Shown: positions 8,596 through 18,205 of the stretch, in pieces
How the letters are laid out: every line of letters begins with the position of its first letter
Position numbering within the stretch: position 1 is the first letter of the stretch
Origin: Pedobacter nutrimenti
GTDB lineage: Bacteria; Bacteroidota; Bacteroidia; Sphingobacteriales; Sphingobacteriaceae
Reading direction: 5' to 3'
DNA length: 64,000 bases
Assembly (NCBI RefSeq): GCF_003208655.1
Contig: NZ_QKLU01000001.1
Span: 186,001-250,000 of the forward strand
Translations under genes and position numbers: made by a program
Notes under the pieces: model-generated
What the model was told of the DNA's origin: nothing
What the model saw: the letters and a program-made list of their open reading frames with translations, nothing else
Databases searched by the model: none

Positions 8596-10257
8596 ATGAA
8601 TATTGTTTTTAATCCTTTCCAGTACCCGAAAAGCGTCTTTTGTGTTCTGGCCATGCTTGCTTTAAGTACAGTTGTTTCGGCACAACAAGGGCCTGATTCT
8701 GCAGCAGTAAAAACCATAGACCAGAAGAGTTATGCCAGACATTTAAAAATCCTGGCCTCTGACGAATTTAAAGGCCGTAAACCTTTTACCATAGGAGAGA
8801 CCAGGACCATCAATTACCTGGAAGCTGAGTTTAAAAAACTGGGCCTGAAGCCTGGCAATGGTCAAAGCTATTTTCAGGCCGTGCCTATGGTAGACATCAA
8901 ATCTGTACCTGAAGAAAAACTGGTTATAAAAAATGCAAAAGGATCTGTAACTGCAACTTATCTGACCGGTTTTGTGGCCGGAACAAAACATGTGGAACCG
9001 GTGGTCAGTATTTCTTCTTCGCCCCTGGTTTTTGCGGGCTATGGAATAGTGGCCCCGGAATACAACTGGAACGATTATGCCGGCCTGGATGTAAAAGGCA
9101 AAACGGTAGTGGTGATGATCAATGACCCGGGGCTTAATGATCCGAAATTGTTTAAGGGTAAAAATATGACCTATTACGGTCGCTGGACTTATAAGTTTGA
9201 GGAAGCTGCAAGGCAGGGTGCAACAGGGATCCTGATTGTTCATGACGATGTTCCCGCCGGTTATCCCTGGTCTGTAGTCAGAAGTGGCTGGTCCAAATCG
9301 AAATTACAACTGGAAGCTGAAGACGGAAACAAGTCAAGGGCGGTGGTAGAAGGCTGGATCAGTCTGGATATTGCCAAACAGCTGCTGCAACTTTCCGGTC
9401 AAAGTGAAAGTTTATTTAAAGAGGCTGGAAGGCCTGGTTTCAAGGCGGTTGATTTGGGTTTGAATACTTCACTGACCATTCATAATACCATCAAAAAATC
9501 GGTGTCAAATAATGTGATGGCCCTTGTTCCGGGTACAAAAAGGGCAGATGAATGTATCATCTATTCGGCACACTGGGACCATTTTGGAGTAGGAGAAATT
9601 ATTAAAGGAGATTCTGTTTATCATGGTGCGGTTGATAATGCTTCAGGAGTAGCGGCCTTACTGGAGCTGGCAGGAGCCTTTAAAAAGGCAAAGGTTAAGC
9701 CTCTTCGTTCGGTATTGTTTATTTCTTTTACCGGAGAAGAGCAAGGCTTGCTTGGTTCCGAATATTATGCAAAACACCCGGTATTTCCGGTAAAGAAAAC
9801 CGTTGCGGATATCAATATGGATATGATGGGACTGGCCGGAAAAACTAAAGATATTGTGGTTTATGGTTATGGGCAATCGGAACTGGAAGATGATGCCGCT
9901 GCCGCTGCAGGCAGACAGGGCAGGGTTATTGTCCCGGATCCGGTACCTTCTTCGGGCCTTTATTACCGTTCGGATCATTTCAATTTTGCCAAGGTGGGTA
10001 TTCCGTCGCTGTTTACGGGTTCGGGTGTGGATAATGTAAAATACGGCCGGGAATGGGGCTTAAAACAAGCCGATGATTATATAAAAAACCGATATCACTC
10101 TCCTCAGGACAGTTTTGATGAGAAAACCTGGGACATGAGCGGGATGGTAGAAGATGTACGCCTTTTGTTTGACATGGGCTATCGTCTGAGTACGGAGAGC
10201 AAATTTCCGAAATGGAAAAAAGGATCGGAATTTAAAGCCGTCCGCGAAAAACAATAA
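8596..10257 (+). CDS. Exported M28-family zinc peptidase with PA domain
   Basis: About 553 residues from the ATG at 8596. An upstream TTG at 8488 overlaps the preceding terminator and is rejected. A signal peptide ends near 'STVVSAQQ'. A protease-associated (PA) insert is visible around 'VFAGYGIVAPEYNWNDYAGLDVKGKTVVVMINDPG' and 'ARQGATGILIVHD'. The M28 zinc ligands and catalytic acid follow in order: 'SAHWDHFG' (His, Asp), 'GAVDNASG' (bridging Asp), 'FTGEEQGLLGS' (Glu-Glu), 'NMDMMG' (Asp) and 'YRSDHFNF' (His). All expected residues are present, so it should be an active aminopeptidase-type enzyme in the periplasm or outside the cell. The substrate is unknown. Confidence 0.93.
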   Translation: MNIVFNPFQYPKSVFCVLAMLALSTVVSAQQGPDSAAVKTIDQKSYARHLKILASDEFKGRKPFTIGETRTINYLEAEFKKLGLKPGNGQSYFQAVPMVDIKSVPEEKLVIKNAKGSVTATYLTGFVAGTKHVEPVVSISSSPLVFAGYGIVAPEYNWNDYAGLDVKGKTVVVMINDPGLNDPKLFKGKNMTYYGRWTYKFEEAARQGATGILIVHDDVPAGYPWSVVRSGWSKSKLQLEAEDGNKSRAVVEGWISLDIAKQLLQLSGQSESLFKEAGRPGFKAVDLGLNTSLTIHNTIKKSVSNNVMALVPGTKRADECIIYSAHWDHFGVGEIIKGDSVYHGAVDNASGVAALLELAGAFKKAKVKPLRSVLFISFTGEEQGLLGSEYYAKHPVFPVKKTVADINMDMMGLAGKTKDIVVYGYGQSELEDDAAAAAGRQGRVIVPDPVPSSGLYYRSDHFNFAKVGIPSLFTGSGVDNVKYGREWGLKQADDYIKNRYHSPQDSFDEKTWDMSGMVEDVRLLFDMGYRLSTESKFPKWKKGSEFKAVREKQ

Positions 10258-10300
10258 CATCAGCTGCACTCAATTATCATATATAGAACATTAATTCCTA

Positions 10301-11077
10301 ATGAAATCAATAGTTTACGTAATCCTTTTATCGTTTGTGTTTTTAGGTTGTCAGAAAGGAGCCGAAAAGACTTACAATGCACGTTCCATTAAAGTGGAAG
10401 AAGATTTTAATACCTACCAGAAAGAGAAAGAAAGTCCTTTAAGTATTTATAAAACTGCAGGCAGTAAGAAAGATGACTTTTTTGGACTGAAATTCAGGGA
10501 TACTGTCGTTAAGATCCAGGGTAAAAAATCAGTGGGCAGCCAGTTTATTTTTGCTGCATTTATCAATACCCAGCAAACCTGTTTGCTTGTACAACTTGCT
10601 CCGCCGGTTGATCCTGGAAGTGCATTTTATCTGGTTTGCCTGAAAGACGGGCAGTTGGACGTAGTTTCCCTTGAAAGAGATTCTAAAGGTGCCAGGGATC
10701 AGCAATACACCAGAGGGCTGGACAGGCTTGGAAATGCGGGTTATATTGTCAACAACGATTTTTACGTGAGCCGGGTAAATGCTAAGGTTTCCCTGCTCAA
10801 AAGAGAAAACCCAGAGGAAAGGATCCAGGGTGAGTTTATTATGAATTCCACGGATATCAATACGTTTGTTTTTTTAAGAGCAAAGGATTTATTTGAACTT
10901 CATTATCCATCGGGTGAGGTTTTTATACAGCCTTTAAGCACTAAAGCCTCCAGCAATGCGGAGGCTTATAAATGGATCCAGGAAAATTGCCACTGGGTTA
11001 AAAATGCCAATGGTGTTTCCTTTTTAAAAGCTTCAGATCCGGACCGGATTATTGATATGACCAGAAAGATCAGGTAG
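10301..11077 (+). CDS. Putative lipoprotein of unknown function
   Basis: 258 residues with a lipoprotein signal 'MKSIVYVILLSFVFLGC', the lipobox Cys at 17. The mature part has no motif I recognise; it is mixed alpha/beta with a conserved-looking 'FAAFINTQQTCLLVQLAPP' segment. It is 43 nt downstream of the M28 peptidase on the same strand and may be co-transcribed. Surface or periplasmic anchoring is inferred from the lipobox; I give no function. Confidence 0.75.
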   Translation: MKSIVYVILLSFVFLGCQKGAEKTYNARSIKVEEDFNTYQKEKESPLSIYKTAGSKKDDFFGLKFRDTVVKIQGKKSVGSQFIFAAFINTQQTCLLVQLAPPVDPGSAFYLVCLKDGQLDVVSLERDSKGARDQQYTRGLDRLGNAGYIVNNDFYVSRVNAKVSLLKRENPEERIQGEFIMNSTDINTFVFLRAKDLFELHYPSGEVFIQPLSTKASSNAEAYKWIQENCHWVKNANGVSFLKASDPDRIIDMTRKIR

Positions 11078-11164
11078 CTGCCGTATCAGGCTGATAAAGT
11101 TTAATATTATGCCAACCTGTCCATATTTTTTTTAGTGATTTTTGATACTTTAATCCAAAAAAAT

Positions 11165-13996
11165 ATGAACAGGTTTTTCTTTTTTGCATGCTGGTTGTGT
11201 ATGCTGATTTCTTCCCCTGTTTTTCTGGCAGGCCATACAATTAAACCAGATACCTTGTTTATTGCTCGCGGTACAACCTATCGTTATACAGTGGACACGC
11301 CCGAGGGCCAGGGCCTTGTTTCTACTGTTCTGAAGGCTGGCGAATTGCTCGAAAAATGGAGGCATAAAGCTCCGGACAAAAAATACCAATTGCTCGATGC
11401 TGCAGGCCTGGATAAAAAGAATGGTGAATTGCGAAATGGAGACCAGTTTTTGGTTTTATCGGCTGAAGGAAAAATACTGAAAACTCAGCTGATCTGTCTG
11501 AAACCTATGGCTTTAAACGGCTGGCTGTCCCTGGATAGAAAAAGGATAGCAACAGGCTGCACTAATGAAATCGTTTTATCCTATACCGCCGGACAACGGA
11601 GCCCGGATGCAACCCTAAAACTGTATATCCCCAGGGGTATAGACATGGATCCGGAAAATGCATTTGTAAATGTGATTGGAAGAGGAGAAGTGACATTAAA
11701 GGACCTCGAAAAACAATCTGTAGGACGTATTGGAAGTTTGTATCCTTACCGGAAGGTAGGCACGTTTAGGATCCTGAAGAAGGAACAGGGGACGGAGCTA
11801 ATTTTGAGCCATTTGGACCTGAGGCCATTAAACGGTGCAGATCTGGTGTTGAGGATTGGCGCTGTTCATTTATCCCGGGCGGGGAAATATATGTTTAGGG
11901 CAGTCTATACCACATCACAGCCAGAAATATTAACCAGTTCTGGTGAAGATACCGAAAGCTTTGAGCTGGAGGCGGTAAAAGGAATCGTTGATTTCCGGCG
12001 GCTTGCTGATACCAGTCTTAGTTATATAGAAAAGGAAGATACTTATACCCGTCTGAATTTTAAATGGACCTCAGAAAAGCTTCCTGAACGGATCGTCATA
12101 CAACAATCTTCGGATCAGGGAAAAACCTGGTCTGCCGGGGCAGCTGTTTTTTCTAAGGATATGCAAAATGCAAAATTATGGGGTTTAAAGCCAAATCAAC
12201 AGTATTTGTTCAGGTTATTGATCCCTTCGGGAGAGAACAGGGGCTTTTCCAATACGGTTTCCTTTTATTCGGGTAAACTGGATGTCAGGCGTTTTGGTGT
12301 AAAGGGAAACGGATCCCAGGATGAGACAGCTTCGCTGAACCTGGCTATTGACTCCCTGAGCCGTATGGGCGGGGGTACACTTGTTTTTAATGCAGGCACT
12401 TATCTGGTAAAAACAGTGCAGTTGAAAAGCAATGTATACCTTTATCTGGAACAGGGGGCAGTGATTAAAGCGATTAAAGGGGCAGATGCACCTGAGACGA
12501 CCTGGTTTAGTGATCAGAAATACCGTTCAGGTCTTTCACCCACAGATACAGGACCTTATGCAGATCCGGAAAATTATATGACCAAGCAGGATGTTGGCCA
12601 TCATTACTTCAGAAATTCCATGTTTTTTGGAGAGCGCCTGGATAATGTAAAAATTATAGGCCAGGGAACCATTACCGGTGATGGAAATCTGGTGAACGGA
12701 GATAAGGTAATGAACAATGCCCCGGACAACCGTGCGGATAAGATGTTTACTTTAAAGCTTTGTACCAATGTTGAGATTGGGGGAATTTACCATGCAAAGG
12801 ACCTGTGGTATGATGAGCAGCGGGATGAACCTTATTACATTGGTCCGAAAGGTCAGAAACTCTTTGACTCGGACCATATGCTCAAAATAGAACGGAGTGG
12901 CCATTTTGCACTATTGGCAACAGGTACGGATGGAATTCATGTTCATGATACCTATTTTGGTAAAAATCAAACTTCCAATGCCAGGGATATTTATGATTTT
13001 ATGGGTTGTAACCGGGTGAGGGCGGTGAATATTTATTCTAAAGTCAGTTCCGATGACATCATTAAACCAGGTTCAGATTGTTCATTGGGATTTACGCGTC
13101 CTGCCAGTGACTATAAAGTAAGGAACATTATAGGTGACACCAATTGTAACCTTTTTCAGATTGGATCGGAGACTGCGGATGACATTACAAAAGTTTGTGT
13201 GGATAATATCTATGTCCTTGGGGCCAATAAGGCTGGTTTTTCCATTTCAACAAATGATGGCGGGCGGATCAGTGATATTCATTTGAATTGCGGGCATACC
13301 GGGCCACTACATTCCAGGTCTAAAATGTACCGGGCAGCGGCACCATTTTTTATTTCTATTTCCAACAGGGGCAGGATTTTGGGAGCCCAGGCAGCACGTT
13401 ATCGTTTTACAGAAAATGGCCGGCAGCGGGAAGAGCTCCTGATAAAAAATGTGAATATAGGTGAAGTCAATAACATCAGTTTAAAAGGGATAGATGTGCA
13501 GGAGGTTTATGGGGGCAGTTCCTATAACAAGCAACGCTGGAAAGCATTTGATGGAACACAATCGCGTTCTACGCCGATTGTGGCGGGGTATAAACTGCCG
13601 GGACCTGAAGCGATGGAGGGTGGGCTGGATTTTAAACTGCCCAACGGAAAACATACGGGTTATCTAAAAAACATCTCTTTTGAAGATGTGCATATCAAAG
13701 TGAAGGGTGGCAATACTTTTAGCGATGCCGCAAATGTTCCTCCTGAACTGGGTGTGGGTCAGTATAATGCTTCTAATTTGAAAGTTCAGCCTTCTTATGG
13801 GCTTTGGGCCAGACATGTTAACGGGCTTAATTTAAGCAATTGTTCATTTTCTGTTGAGCAGGCAGACGGACGTTATGTTATTGTACTGGATGATGTAAAT
13901 AATGCTGAAATTTCACTGCTGAAAACACCATTGGGCAGTTCTGATGAAATGCTGCTGATGAAGAAAAATTCTTCAAGCATTTCTGTTAAAGAGTAA
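11165..13996 (+). CDS. Secreted GH28/pectate-lyase-fold beta-helix protein
   Basis: About 943 residues from the ATG at 11165, which gives a signal peptide 'MNRFFFFACWLCMLISSPVFLAG'. Residues ~25-290 are an N-terminal region without a known name. A fibronectin-III-like stretch follows ('ERIVIQQSSDQGKTW...LKPNQQYLFRLL'). The parallel beta-helix then starts with 'RRFGVKGNGSQDETASLNLAIDSLSRMGGGTLVFNAGTYLV', the standard entry of GH28/pectate lyase-like proteins. An Asp-Asp pair ('KVSSDDIIKPGSD') sits where GH28 has its catalytic DD, but the usual GHG is replaced by 'IGSETADD', so polygalacturonase activity is doubtful. Probably a polysaccharide-active exported enzyme of unknown substrate. No SusC/SusD pair is nearby. 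Confidence 0.82.
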   Translation: MNRFFFFACWLCMLISSPVFLAGHTIKPDTLFIARGTTYRYTVDTPEGQGLVSTVLKAGELLEKWRHKAPDKKYQLLDAAGLDKKNGELRNGDQFLVLSAEGKILKTQLICLKPMALNGWLSLDRKRIATGCTNEIVLSYTAGQRSPDATLKLYIPRGIDMDPENAFVNVIGRGEVTLKDLEKQSVGRIGSLYPYRKVGTFRILKKEQGTELILSHLDLRPLNGADLVLRIGAVHLSRAGKYMFRAVYTTSQPEILTSSGEDTESFELEAVKGIVDFRRLADTSLSYIEKEDTYTRLNFKWTSEKLPERIVIQQSSDQGKTWSAGAAVFSKDMQNAKLWGLKPNQQYLFRLLIPSGENRGFSNTVSFYSGKLDVRRFGVKGNGSQDETASLNLAIDSLSRMGGGTLVFNAGTYLVKTVQLKSNVYLYLEQGAVIKAIKGADAPETTWFSDQKYRSGLSPTDTGPYADPENYMTKQDVGHHYFRNSMFFGERLDNVKIIGQGTITGDGNLVNGDKVMNNAPDNRADKMFTLKLCTNVEIGGIYHAKDLWYDEQRDEPYYIGPKGQKLFDSDHMLKIERSGHFALLATGTDGIHVHDTYFGKNQTSNARDIYDFMGCNRVRAVNIYSKVSSDDIIKPGSDCSLGFTRPASDYKVRNIIGDTNCNLFQIGSETADDITKVCVDNIYVLGANKAGFSISTNDGGRISDIHLNCGHTGPLHSRSKMYRAAAPFFISISNRGRILGAQAARYRFTENGRQREELLIKNVNIGEVNNISLKGIDVQEVYGGSSYNKQRWKAFDGTQSRSTPIVAGYKLPGPEAMEGGLDFKLPNGKHTGYLKNISFEDVHIKVKGGNTFSDAANVPPELGVGQYNASNLKVQPSYGLWARHVNGLNLSNCSFSVEQADGRYVIVLDDVNNAEISLLKTPLGSSDEMLLMKKNSSSISVKE

Positions 13997-14032
13997 CCAG
14001 GCATTGAGGCCAAATGTTTAATTTAGCCTCAA

Positions 14033-14740
14033 ATGGAAAAGATACCGGCTGTATTTAACTGGAGTGGTGGAAAGGACAGTACACTGGCCCTGCATTATCT
14101 GTTACAGGATAAGGATTTTGAAGTAAAATACCTGCTAACGACCTTAAGTGATGCTTATAACCGGGTCAGCATGCATGGTGTGCGGGAGGAACTTTTGCTG
14201 GCACAGGCTGAAAGTATAGGTTTGCCTTTGCAGCAGGTTCGTTTGGCAGAATCTGTTGCAATGGAAGATTATGAAGCAAGTATGACTTTGGCTCTGACGG
14301 GGATGAAAAAGCAGGGAATTGCCCATGCGGTATTCGGAGATATTTTTTTAGAAGACCTGAAGGTGTACAGAGAGAAAAAACTTGCTGAAATTGGTATGCA
14401 GGCCGTTTTTCCACTCTGGAAAAAAGATACCCGGAAAATCATAAAGGAATTTGTGGAACTGGGCTATAAAACCATTGTGGTTTGTGCAAGGGAAGGCCTT
14501 CAGGATTTTTGCGGAAGGATAATCGATGAGCAGTTTATGGCCGATCTTCCTGCGGATGTTGATCCCTGCGGGGAAAACGGAGAGTTTCACACTTTTGCAT
14601 TTGAAGGCCCTATATTTAACAAGCCTTTGCGTTTTAGCATAGGTGAAAGGATTTTTAGAACTTTTCCTTCTCCTGCGGGCGATCAGAGTAGCCCCTCAGG
14701 CTATTGGTTTACCGATCTGTTGCCTTATACCAAATCCTGA
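14033..14740 (+). CDS. Dph6-type PP-loop ATP pyrophosphatase (diphthine--ammonia ligase-like)
   Basis: 235 residues. The PP-loop 'SGGKDS' is at residues 11-16 of 'FNWSGGKDSTLALHYLL', and a second conserved part 'GIAHAVFGDIFLEDLKVYREKKLAEIGMQAVFPLWKKDT' is typical of the Dph6/ATPP family (Alpha_ANH_like_IV). In eukaryotes Dph6 amidates diphthine on EF-2. Bacteria lack diphthamide, so the bacterial enzyme must act elsewhere; its substrate is unknown. It lies 36 nt after the beta-helix gene and 42 nt before the carboxyltransferase gene. Family call certain, role open. Confidence 0.88.
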   Translation: MEKIPAVFNWSGGKDSTLALHYLLQDKDFEVKYLLTTLSDAYNRVSMHGVREELLLAQAESIGLPLQQVRLAESVAMEDYEASMTLALTGMKKQGIAHAVFGDIFLEDLKVYREKKLAEIGMQAVFPLWKKDTRKIIKEFVELGYKTIVVCAREGLQDFCGRIIDEQFMADLPADVDPCGENGEFHTFAFEGPIFNKPLRFSIGERIFRTFPSPAGDQSSPSGYWFTDLLPYTKS

Positions 14741-14782
14741 AATGGACTATAGTTTCAATAAAATTAGATTTACATTGGTCGC

Positions 14783-16411
14783 ATGAATATAGAATTCAAT
14801 AAAAATGAAGACGTCAATAAACAATCGGTCTTTGAACTGAAAACGCGTCTGAAAAAAATATATGCCGGTGGTGGCGAAAAAAGTGCTGCAAAGCAAAAGG
14901 AAAAAGGAAAAATGCTGGCACGGGAACGAATCAGTTACCTGATTGATCAAAATAGTGAATTTCTGGAGCTTGCTGCCTTTGCGGCAGATGGTATGTATGC
15001 TGAGCAGGGTGGTTGTCCTTCGGCAGGAGTGGTTTGCGGGATTGGGTATGTATCGGGCAGGCAATGTATGATTGTGGCCAATGATGCTACTGTAAAAGCC
15101 GGGGCCTGGTTTCCGATGACTGCAAAAAAGAACCTAAGGGCCCAGGAGATTGCCATGGAAAACCGTTTACCGGTGATTTACCTGGTGGACAGTGCCGGGG
15201 TGTATTTACCCATGCAGGATGAGATTTTTCCGGATAAGGAACATTTTGGACGGATGTTCAGGAACAATGCTTTAATGTCTTCTGATGGGATTGTACAGAT
15301 TTCGGCTATTATGGGGTCCTGTGTGGCTGGTGGAGCGTATCTGCCCATTATGAGTGATGAGGCCATGATTGTAGAAGGAACTGGCTCTGTGTTTTTGGCA
15401 GGTTCTTATCTGGTTAAATCTGCGATTGGGGAAGATGTAGACAATGAAACCCTTGGGGGAGCGGTGACCCATTGTGAAATTTCGGGGGTTACCGACTATA
15501 AACAACCTAATGACCAGGCTTGTCTGGACAGCATAAAAAACATCATGAGCATGCTCGGGGCACCCGAAAATGCTGGTTTTGACCGGGTAAAACCAGTTTT
15601 GCCGGCTTTGGATCCCCAGGAAATTTATGGCATTTTACCCGACAACAGGGAAAAACCTTACGACATGCTGGACCTGATCAAAAGACTGGTCGACAACTCT
15701 GAACTGGAAGAGTATAAAAAGGAATATGGCCAAAGTATTATTTGTGGCCTGGCACGCGTGGATGGCTGGGCAGTTGGAATTGTTGCCAACCAGCGTAAAG
15801 TTGTAAAATCAAAAAAGGGTGAAATGCAGTTCGGCGGGGTAATTTATTCGGATAGTGCTGACAAGGCTGCCCGTTTTATTATGAACTGCAATCAGAAAAA
15901 GATTCCCCTGGTATTTTTACAGGATGTGACGGGTTTTATGGTAGGCAGCAGGTCCGAGCAGGGCGGAATCATTAAAGATGGTGCCAAAATGGTCAACGCG
16001 GTGGCCAACTCTGTGGTCCCTAAATTTACCATTGTAATTGGTAATTCTTATGGCGCAGGTAATTATGCCATGTGTGGCAAGGCTTATGATCCGCGGCTGA
16101 TTTATGCCTGGCCAAGTGCGAAAATTGCGGTAATGGGCGGTTCACAGGCTGCAAAAACATTGTTACAGATCCAGGAAGCTTCCTTGAAGTCCAAGGGGGA
16201 AAACATCAGTCCGGAAAAGGAAGCGGCACTTTTGAAGGAAATTACCGATCGCTATAACAGCCAGACAACGCCCTATTATGCGGCTTCCCGATTGTGGGTG
16301 GACGGCATTATAGATCCGCTGGAAACCAGGAAGGTGATTTCTATGGGAATTGAAGCGGCAAATCAGTCGCCTGTAAAAAAGCAGTTCAATGTAGGGATTA
16401 TTCAAACTTAG
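14783..16411 (+). CDS. Acyl-CoA carboxylase, carboxyltransferase (beta) subunit, methylcrotonyl-CoA carboxylase-like
   Basis: 542 residues covering both halves of the carboxyltransferase fold. 'LARERISYLID', 'MGSCVAGGAYLPIMSDEAMIVEGTGSVFLAGSYLVKSAIGE', 'LGGAVTHCEISGVTDY' and 'LVFLQDVTGFMVGSRSEQGGIIKDGAKMVNAV' align well with MCC beta subunits, and 'GNSYGAGNYAMCGKAYDPRLIYAWPSAKIAVMGG' is the usual second-half signature. The enzyme transfers carboxyl from biotin to an acyl-CoA (3-methylcrotonyl-CoA in leucine breakdown, or a related branched acyl-CoA). The biotin carboxylase/BCCP alpha subunit is not in the window, so the partner is elsewhere. Propionyl- or geranyl-CoA specificity cannot be excluded. 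Confidence 0.9.
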   Translation: MNIEFNKNEDVNKQSVFELKTRLKKIYAGGGEKSAAKQKEKGKMLARERISYLIDQNSEFLELAAFAADGMYAEQGGCPSAGVVCGIGYVSGRQCMIVANDATVKAGAWFPMTAKKNLRAQEIAMENRLPVIYLVDSAGVYLPMQDEIFPDKEHFGRMFRNNALMSSDGIVQISAIMGSCVAGGAYLPIMSDEAMIVEGTGSVFLAGSYLVKSAIGEDVDNETLGGAVTHCEISGVTDYKQPNDQACLDSIKNIMSMLGAPENAGFDRVKPVLPALDPQEIYGILPDNREKPYDMLDLIKRLVDNSELEEYKKEYGQSIICGLARVDGWAVGIVANQRKVVKSKKGEMQFGGVIYSDSADKAARFIMNCNQKKIPLVFLQDVTGFMVGSRSEQGGIIKDGAKMVNAVANSVVPKFTIVIGNSYGAGNYAMCGKAYDPRLIYAWPSAKIAVMGGSQAAKTLLQIQEASLKSKGENISPEKEAALLKEITDRYNSQTTPYYAASRLWVDGIIDPLETRKVISMGIEAANQSPVKKQFNVGIIQT

Positions 16412-16416
16412 ATTGA

Positions 16417-16424
16417 TATTTTTG
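16417..16424 (+). promoter_or_regulatory. Possible -7 box (TATTTTTG) abutting the MORN protein start
   Basis: It matches the Bacteroidetes -7 consensus TAnnTTTG exactly and ends 3 nt before the ATG at 16428. No good TTTG/TTG was found at the -33 distance, so the call is weak. Confidence 0.35.
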
Positions 16425-16427
16425 TAC

Positions 16428-17030
16428 ATGAACAAAATTTTCACGCTGCTGTTATTGCTCTCTTTTTCTGTTGGTGGTTATGGTCAGGTTAAAACGGTTT
16501 ATTTTGACATTAAGGATAAAGCGACAACGGACTCTACCAAAGCGGTTACTTATGCTGTATATGGGAAAGTAAGTGGGGACAGTCTGTTTCTATTTAAAAA
16601 GTACGATATGGATGGTTACCTGACGGTTTCGGGCTCTTTTAAAGATGAAGCCCTAAGTATTCCGGAAGGAAAATTTGTTTATTACAACTGGATTGACCCG
16701 AGTAAAACCGAATTGGGTTATAAAGCGGTGAGCGCTGGTAAGGACCGGTATAAAATTCTTTCAGGAAATTATGTGAACGGTTTAAGGCAGGGCAGGTGGT
16801 TGAGCTTTTACGAAAACGGCGAGGTGAAGAATGTGGTGACTTTTGATAAAGGCCTGATGCACGGGGAATTTAAATCTTTTGATGAAAGGGGCATGCTCCT
16901 GGAGAGTGGGCAGTTTGTAAATGACCAGATGGATGGGGAATGGGAAACTGAAGGGGGTAAAGTGCTGGTTACCTATCAGGGCGGCAAAAAGATATCTTCT
17001 GTAAAGAACACCAAAAAAAAGGTTAATTAA
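16428..17030 (+). CDS. Exported MORN/YwqK-repeat protein
   Basis: 200 residues from the ATG at 16428, with a signal peptide 'MNKIFTLLLLLSFSVGGYGQ'. The C-terminal half has YwqK/MORN-type repeats: 'NGLRQGRWLSFYENGEVKNVVTF', 'KGLMHGEFKSFDERGMLLESGQF' and 'NDQMDGEWETEGGK'. Many such proteins are labelled antitoxin YwqK, but a signal peptide and the lack of a partner toxin argue against that here. A TATTTTTG box ends three bases before the ATG, so the transcript may have almost no leader. Confidence 0.78.
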   Translation: MNKIFTLLLLLSFSVGGYGQVKTVYFDIKDKATTDSTKAVTYAVYGKVSGDSLFLFKKYDMDGYLTVSGSFKDEALSIPEGKFVYYNWIDPSKTELGYKAVSAGKDRYKILSGNYVNGLRQGRWLSFYENGEVKNVVTFDKGLMHGEFKSFDERGMLLESGQFVNDQMDGEWETEGGKVLVTYQGGKKISSVKNTKKKVN

Positions 17031-17098
17031 GTACTTAAGGAGCTGTTTGATTTTTAAACAGGACACTTGTAATACAGACATCACATTATGCAGCAGCA

Positions 17099-17129
17099 TT
17101 GGGGATTCGCTATATTATGATTAAATTTG
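17099..17129 (+). promoter_or_regulatory. trxB promoter, Bacteroidetes type
   Basis: TTG at 17099-17101, a 20-nt spacer and TAAATTTG at 17122-17129 match the Bacteroidetes TTG-N19/20-TAnnTTTG promoter. The start codon is 23 nt further on. Confidence 0.7.
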
Positions 17130-17152
17130 TATCTCTAACGAATTAAAAATAT

Positions 17153-18115
17153 ATGTCACAAGAAATAGAACATGTTCAATGTCTGATTATTGGTTCCGGA
17201 CCTGCTGGTTATACTGCAGCAATTTATGCTGCTCGCGCAGATCTGAAACCGGTTTTATATACTGGAATGGAGGCTGGTGGCCAGCTGACACAAACCACAG
17301 ATGTGGATAATTTTCCGGGTTATCCTGGTGGGGTAATGGGACCGGAAATGATGGAAGATTTCAGGAAACAGGCAGAACGTTTTGGAACAGATATCCGTTT
17401 TGGATATGTAAGTTCTGTAGATTTCTCTTCCCTGCCGCATAAAGTGGTGGTAGATGAGATCAAAACAATCACAGCTGATACCGTGATTATTTCAACGGGT
17501 GCTACGGCGAAGTGGTTGGGCTTACCAAGTGAGCAGCATTATAATGGTTTTGGGGTTTCGGCTTGTGCGGTTTGTGATGGCTTTTTCTTTAAAGGTCAAG
17601 ATGTGGCGATTGTTGGTGCTGGTGATACCGCTGCTGAAGAAGCAACTTATCTGGCCAAATTATGTAAAAAGGTTTATATGTTGGTGAGAAGGGATGAATT
17701 CAGGGCTTCTAAAGCAATGGTTCATCGTGTGCTGAATACGCCTAACATAGAGGTGATTTACAACTCTGAAGCGAAAGAAGTATTGGGTAATGGTAAAAAT
17801 GTAACTGGCTTAAAAATACACAACAATAAAACAGGTGAAGAAAAAGACCTCGCTGTAGAGGGCTTCTTTGTGGCTATCGGTCATAAACCGAATACGGATA
17901 TTTTTAAAGGCTGGATCGATATGGATGAAACAGGTTACCTGAAAACGATTCCTGGTACAAGTAAAACCAATGTAGAAGGTGTGTTTGCGGCAGGAGATGT
18001 TCAGGACCATTATTATCGTCAGGCAGTAACGGCTGCTGGTTCCGGTTGTATGGCTGCTTTAGATGCAGAACGCTATCTGGCCGCTAAAGAGCACGCGGTT
18101 GATGCGGTTTCTTAA
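17153..18115 (+). CDS. trxB: Thioredoxin reductase
   Basis: 320 residues, the normal length for low-molecular-weight TrxR. The FAD-binding GSGPAG is at ~14-19, the redox-active Cys138-Ala-Val-Cys141 in 'SACAVCDGFFF' (classically CATC), the NADPH-binding 'GAGDTAAEEA' at ~155, and the C-terminal FAD motif 'GVFAAGDVQDHYYRQAVTAAGSGCMAALDAERYL' is intact. It reduces thioredoxin with NADPH in the cytoplasm. It stands alone between its own promoter and a terminator. No thioredoxin gene is in the window. Confidence 0.97.
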   Translation: MSQEIEHVQCLIIGSGPAGYTAAIYAARADLKPVLYTGMEAGGQLTQTTDVDNFPGYPGGVMGPEMMEDFRKQAERFGTDIRFGYVSSVDFSSLPHKVVVDEIKTITADTVIISTGATAKWLGLPSEQHYNGFGVSACAVCDGFFFKGQDVAIVGAGDTAAEEATYLAKLCKKVYMLVRRDEFRASKAMVHRVLNTPNIEVIYNSEAKEVLGNGKNVTGLKIHNNKTGEEKDLAVEGFFVAIGHKPNTDIFKGWIDMDETGYLKTIPGTSKTNVEGVFAAGDVQDHYYRQAVTAAGSGCMAALDAERYLAAKEHAVDAVS

Positions 18116-18136
18116 GCTTAGTTTGTAAAATATTTA

Positions 18137-18168
18137 AAAGCTGTTTCGAAAGGGACAGCTTTTTTTGT
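18137..18168 (+). terminator. trxB terminator
   Basis: Stem AAGCTGT / ACAGCTT with a 10-nt loop (18138-18161), followed by a T run. It lies 22 nt after the trxB stop. Confidence 0.88.
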
Positions 18169-18205
18169 TTTAAGGGTTTATTTTTTATTGCTGGGTTTTA
18201 GGTGT

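Noticed and set aside
16428..17030. Toxin-antitoxin role for the MORN/YwqK-like protein
   Set aside because: It has a signal peptide and no toxin gene beside it.
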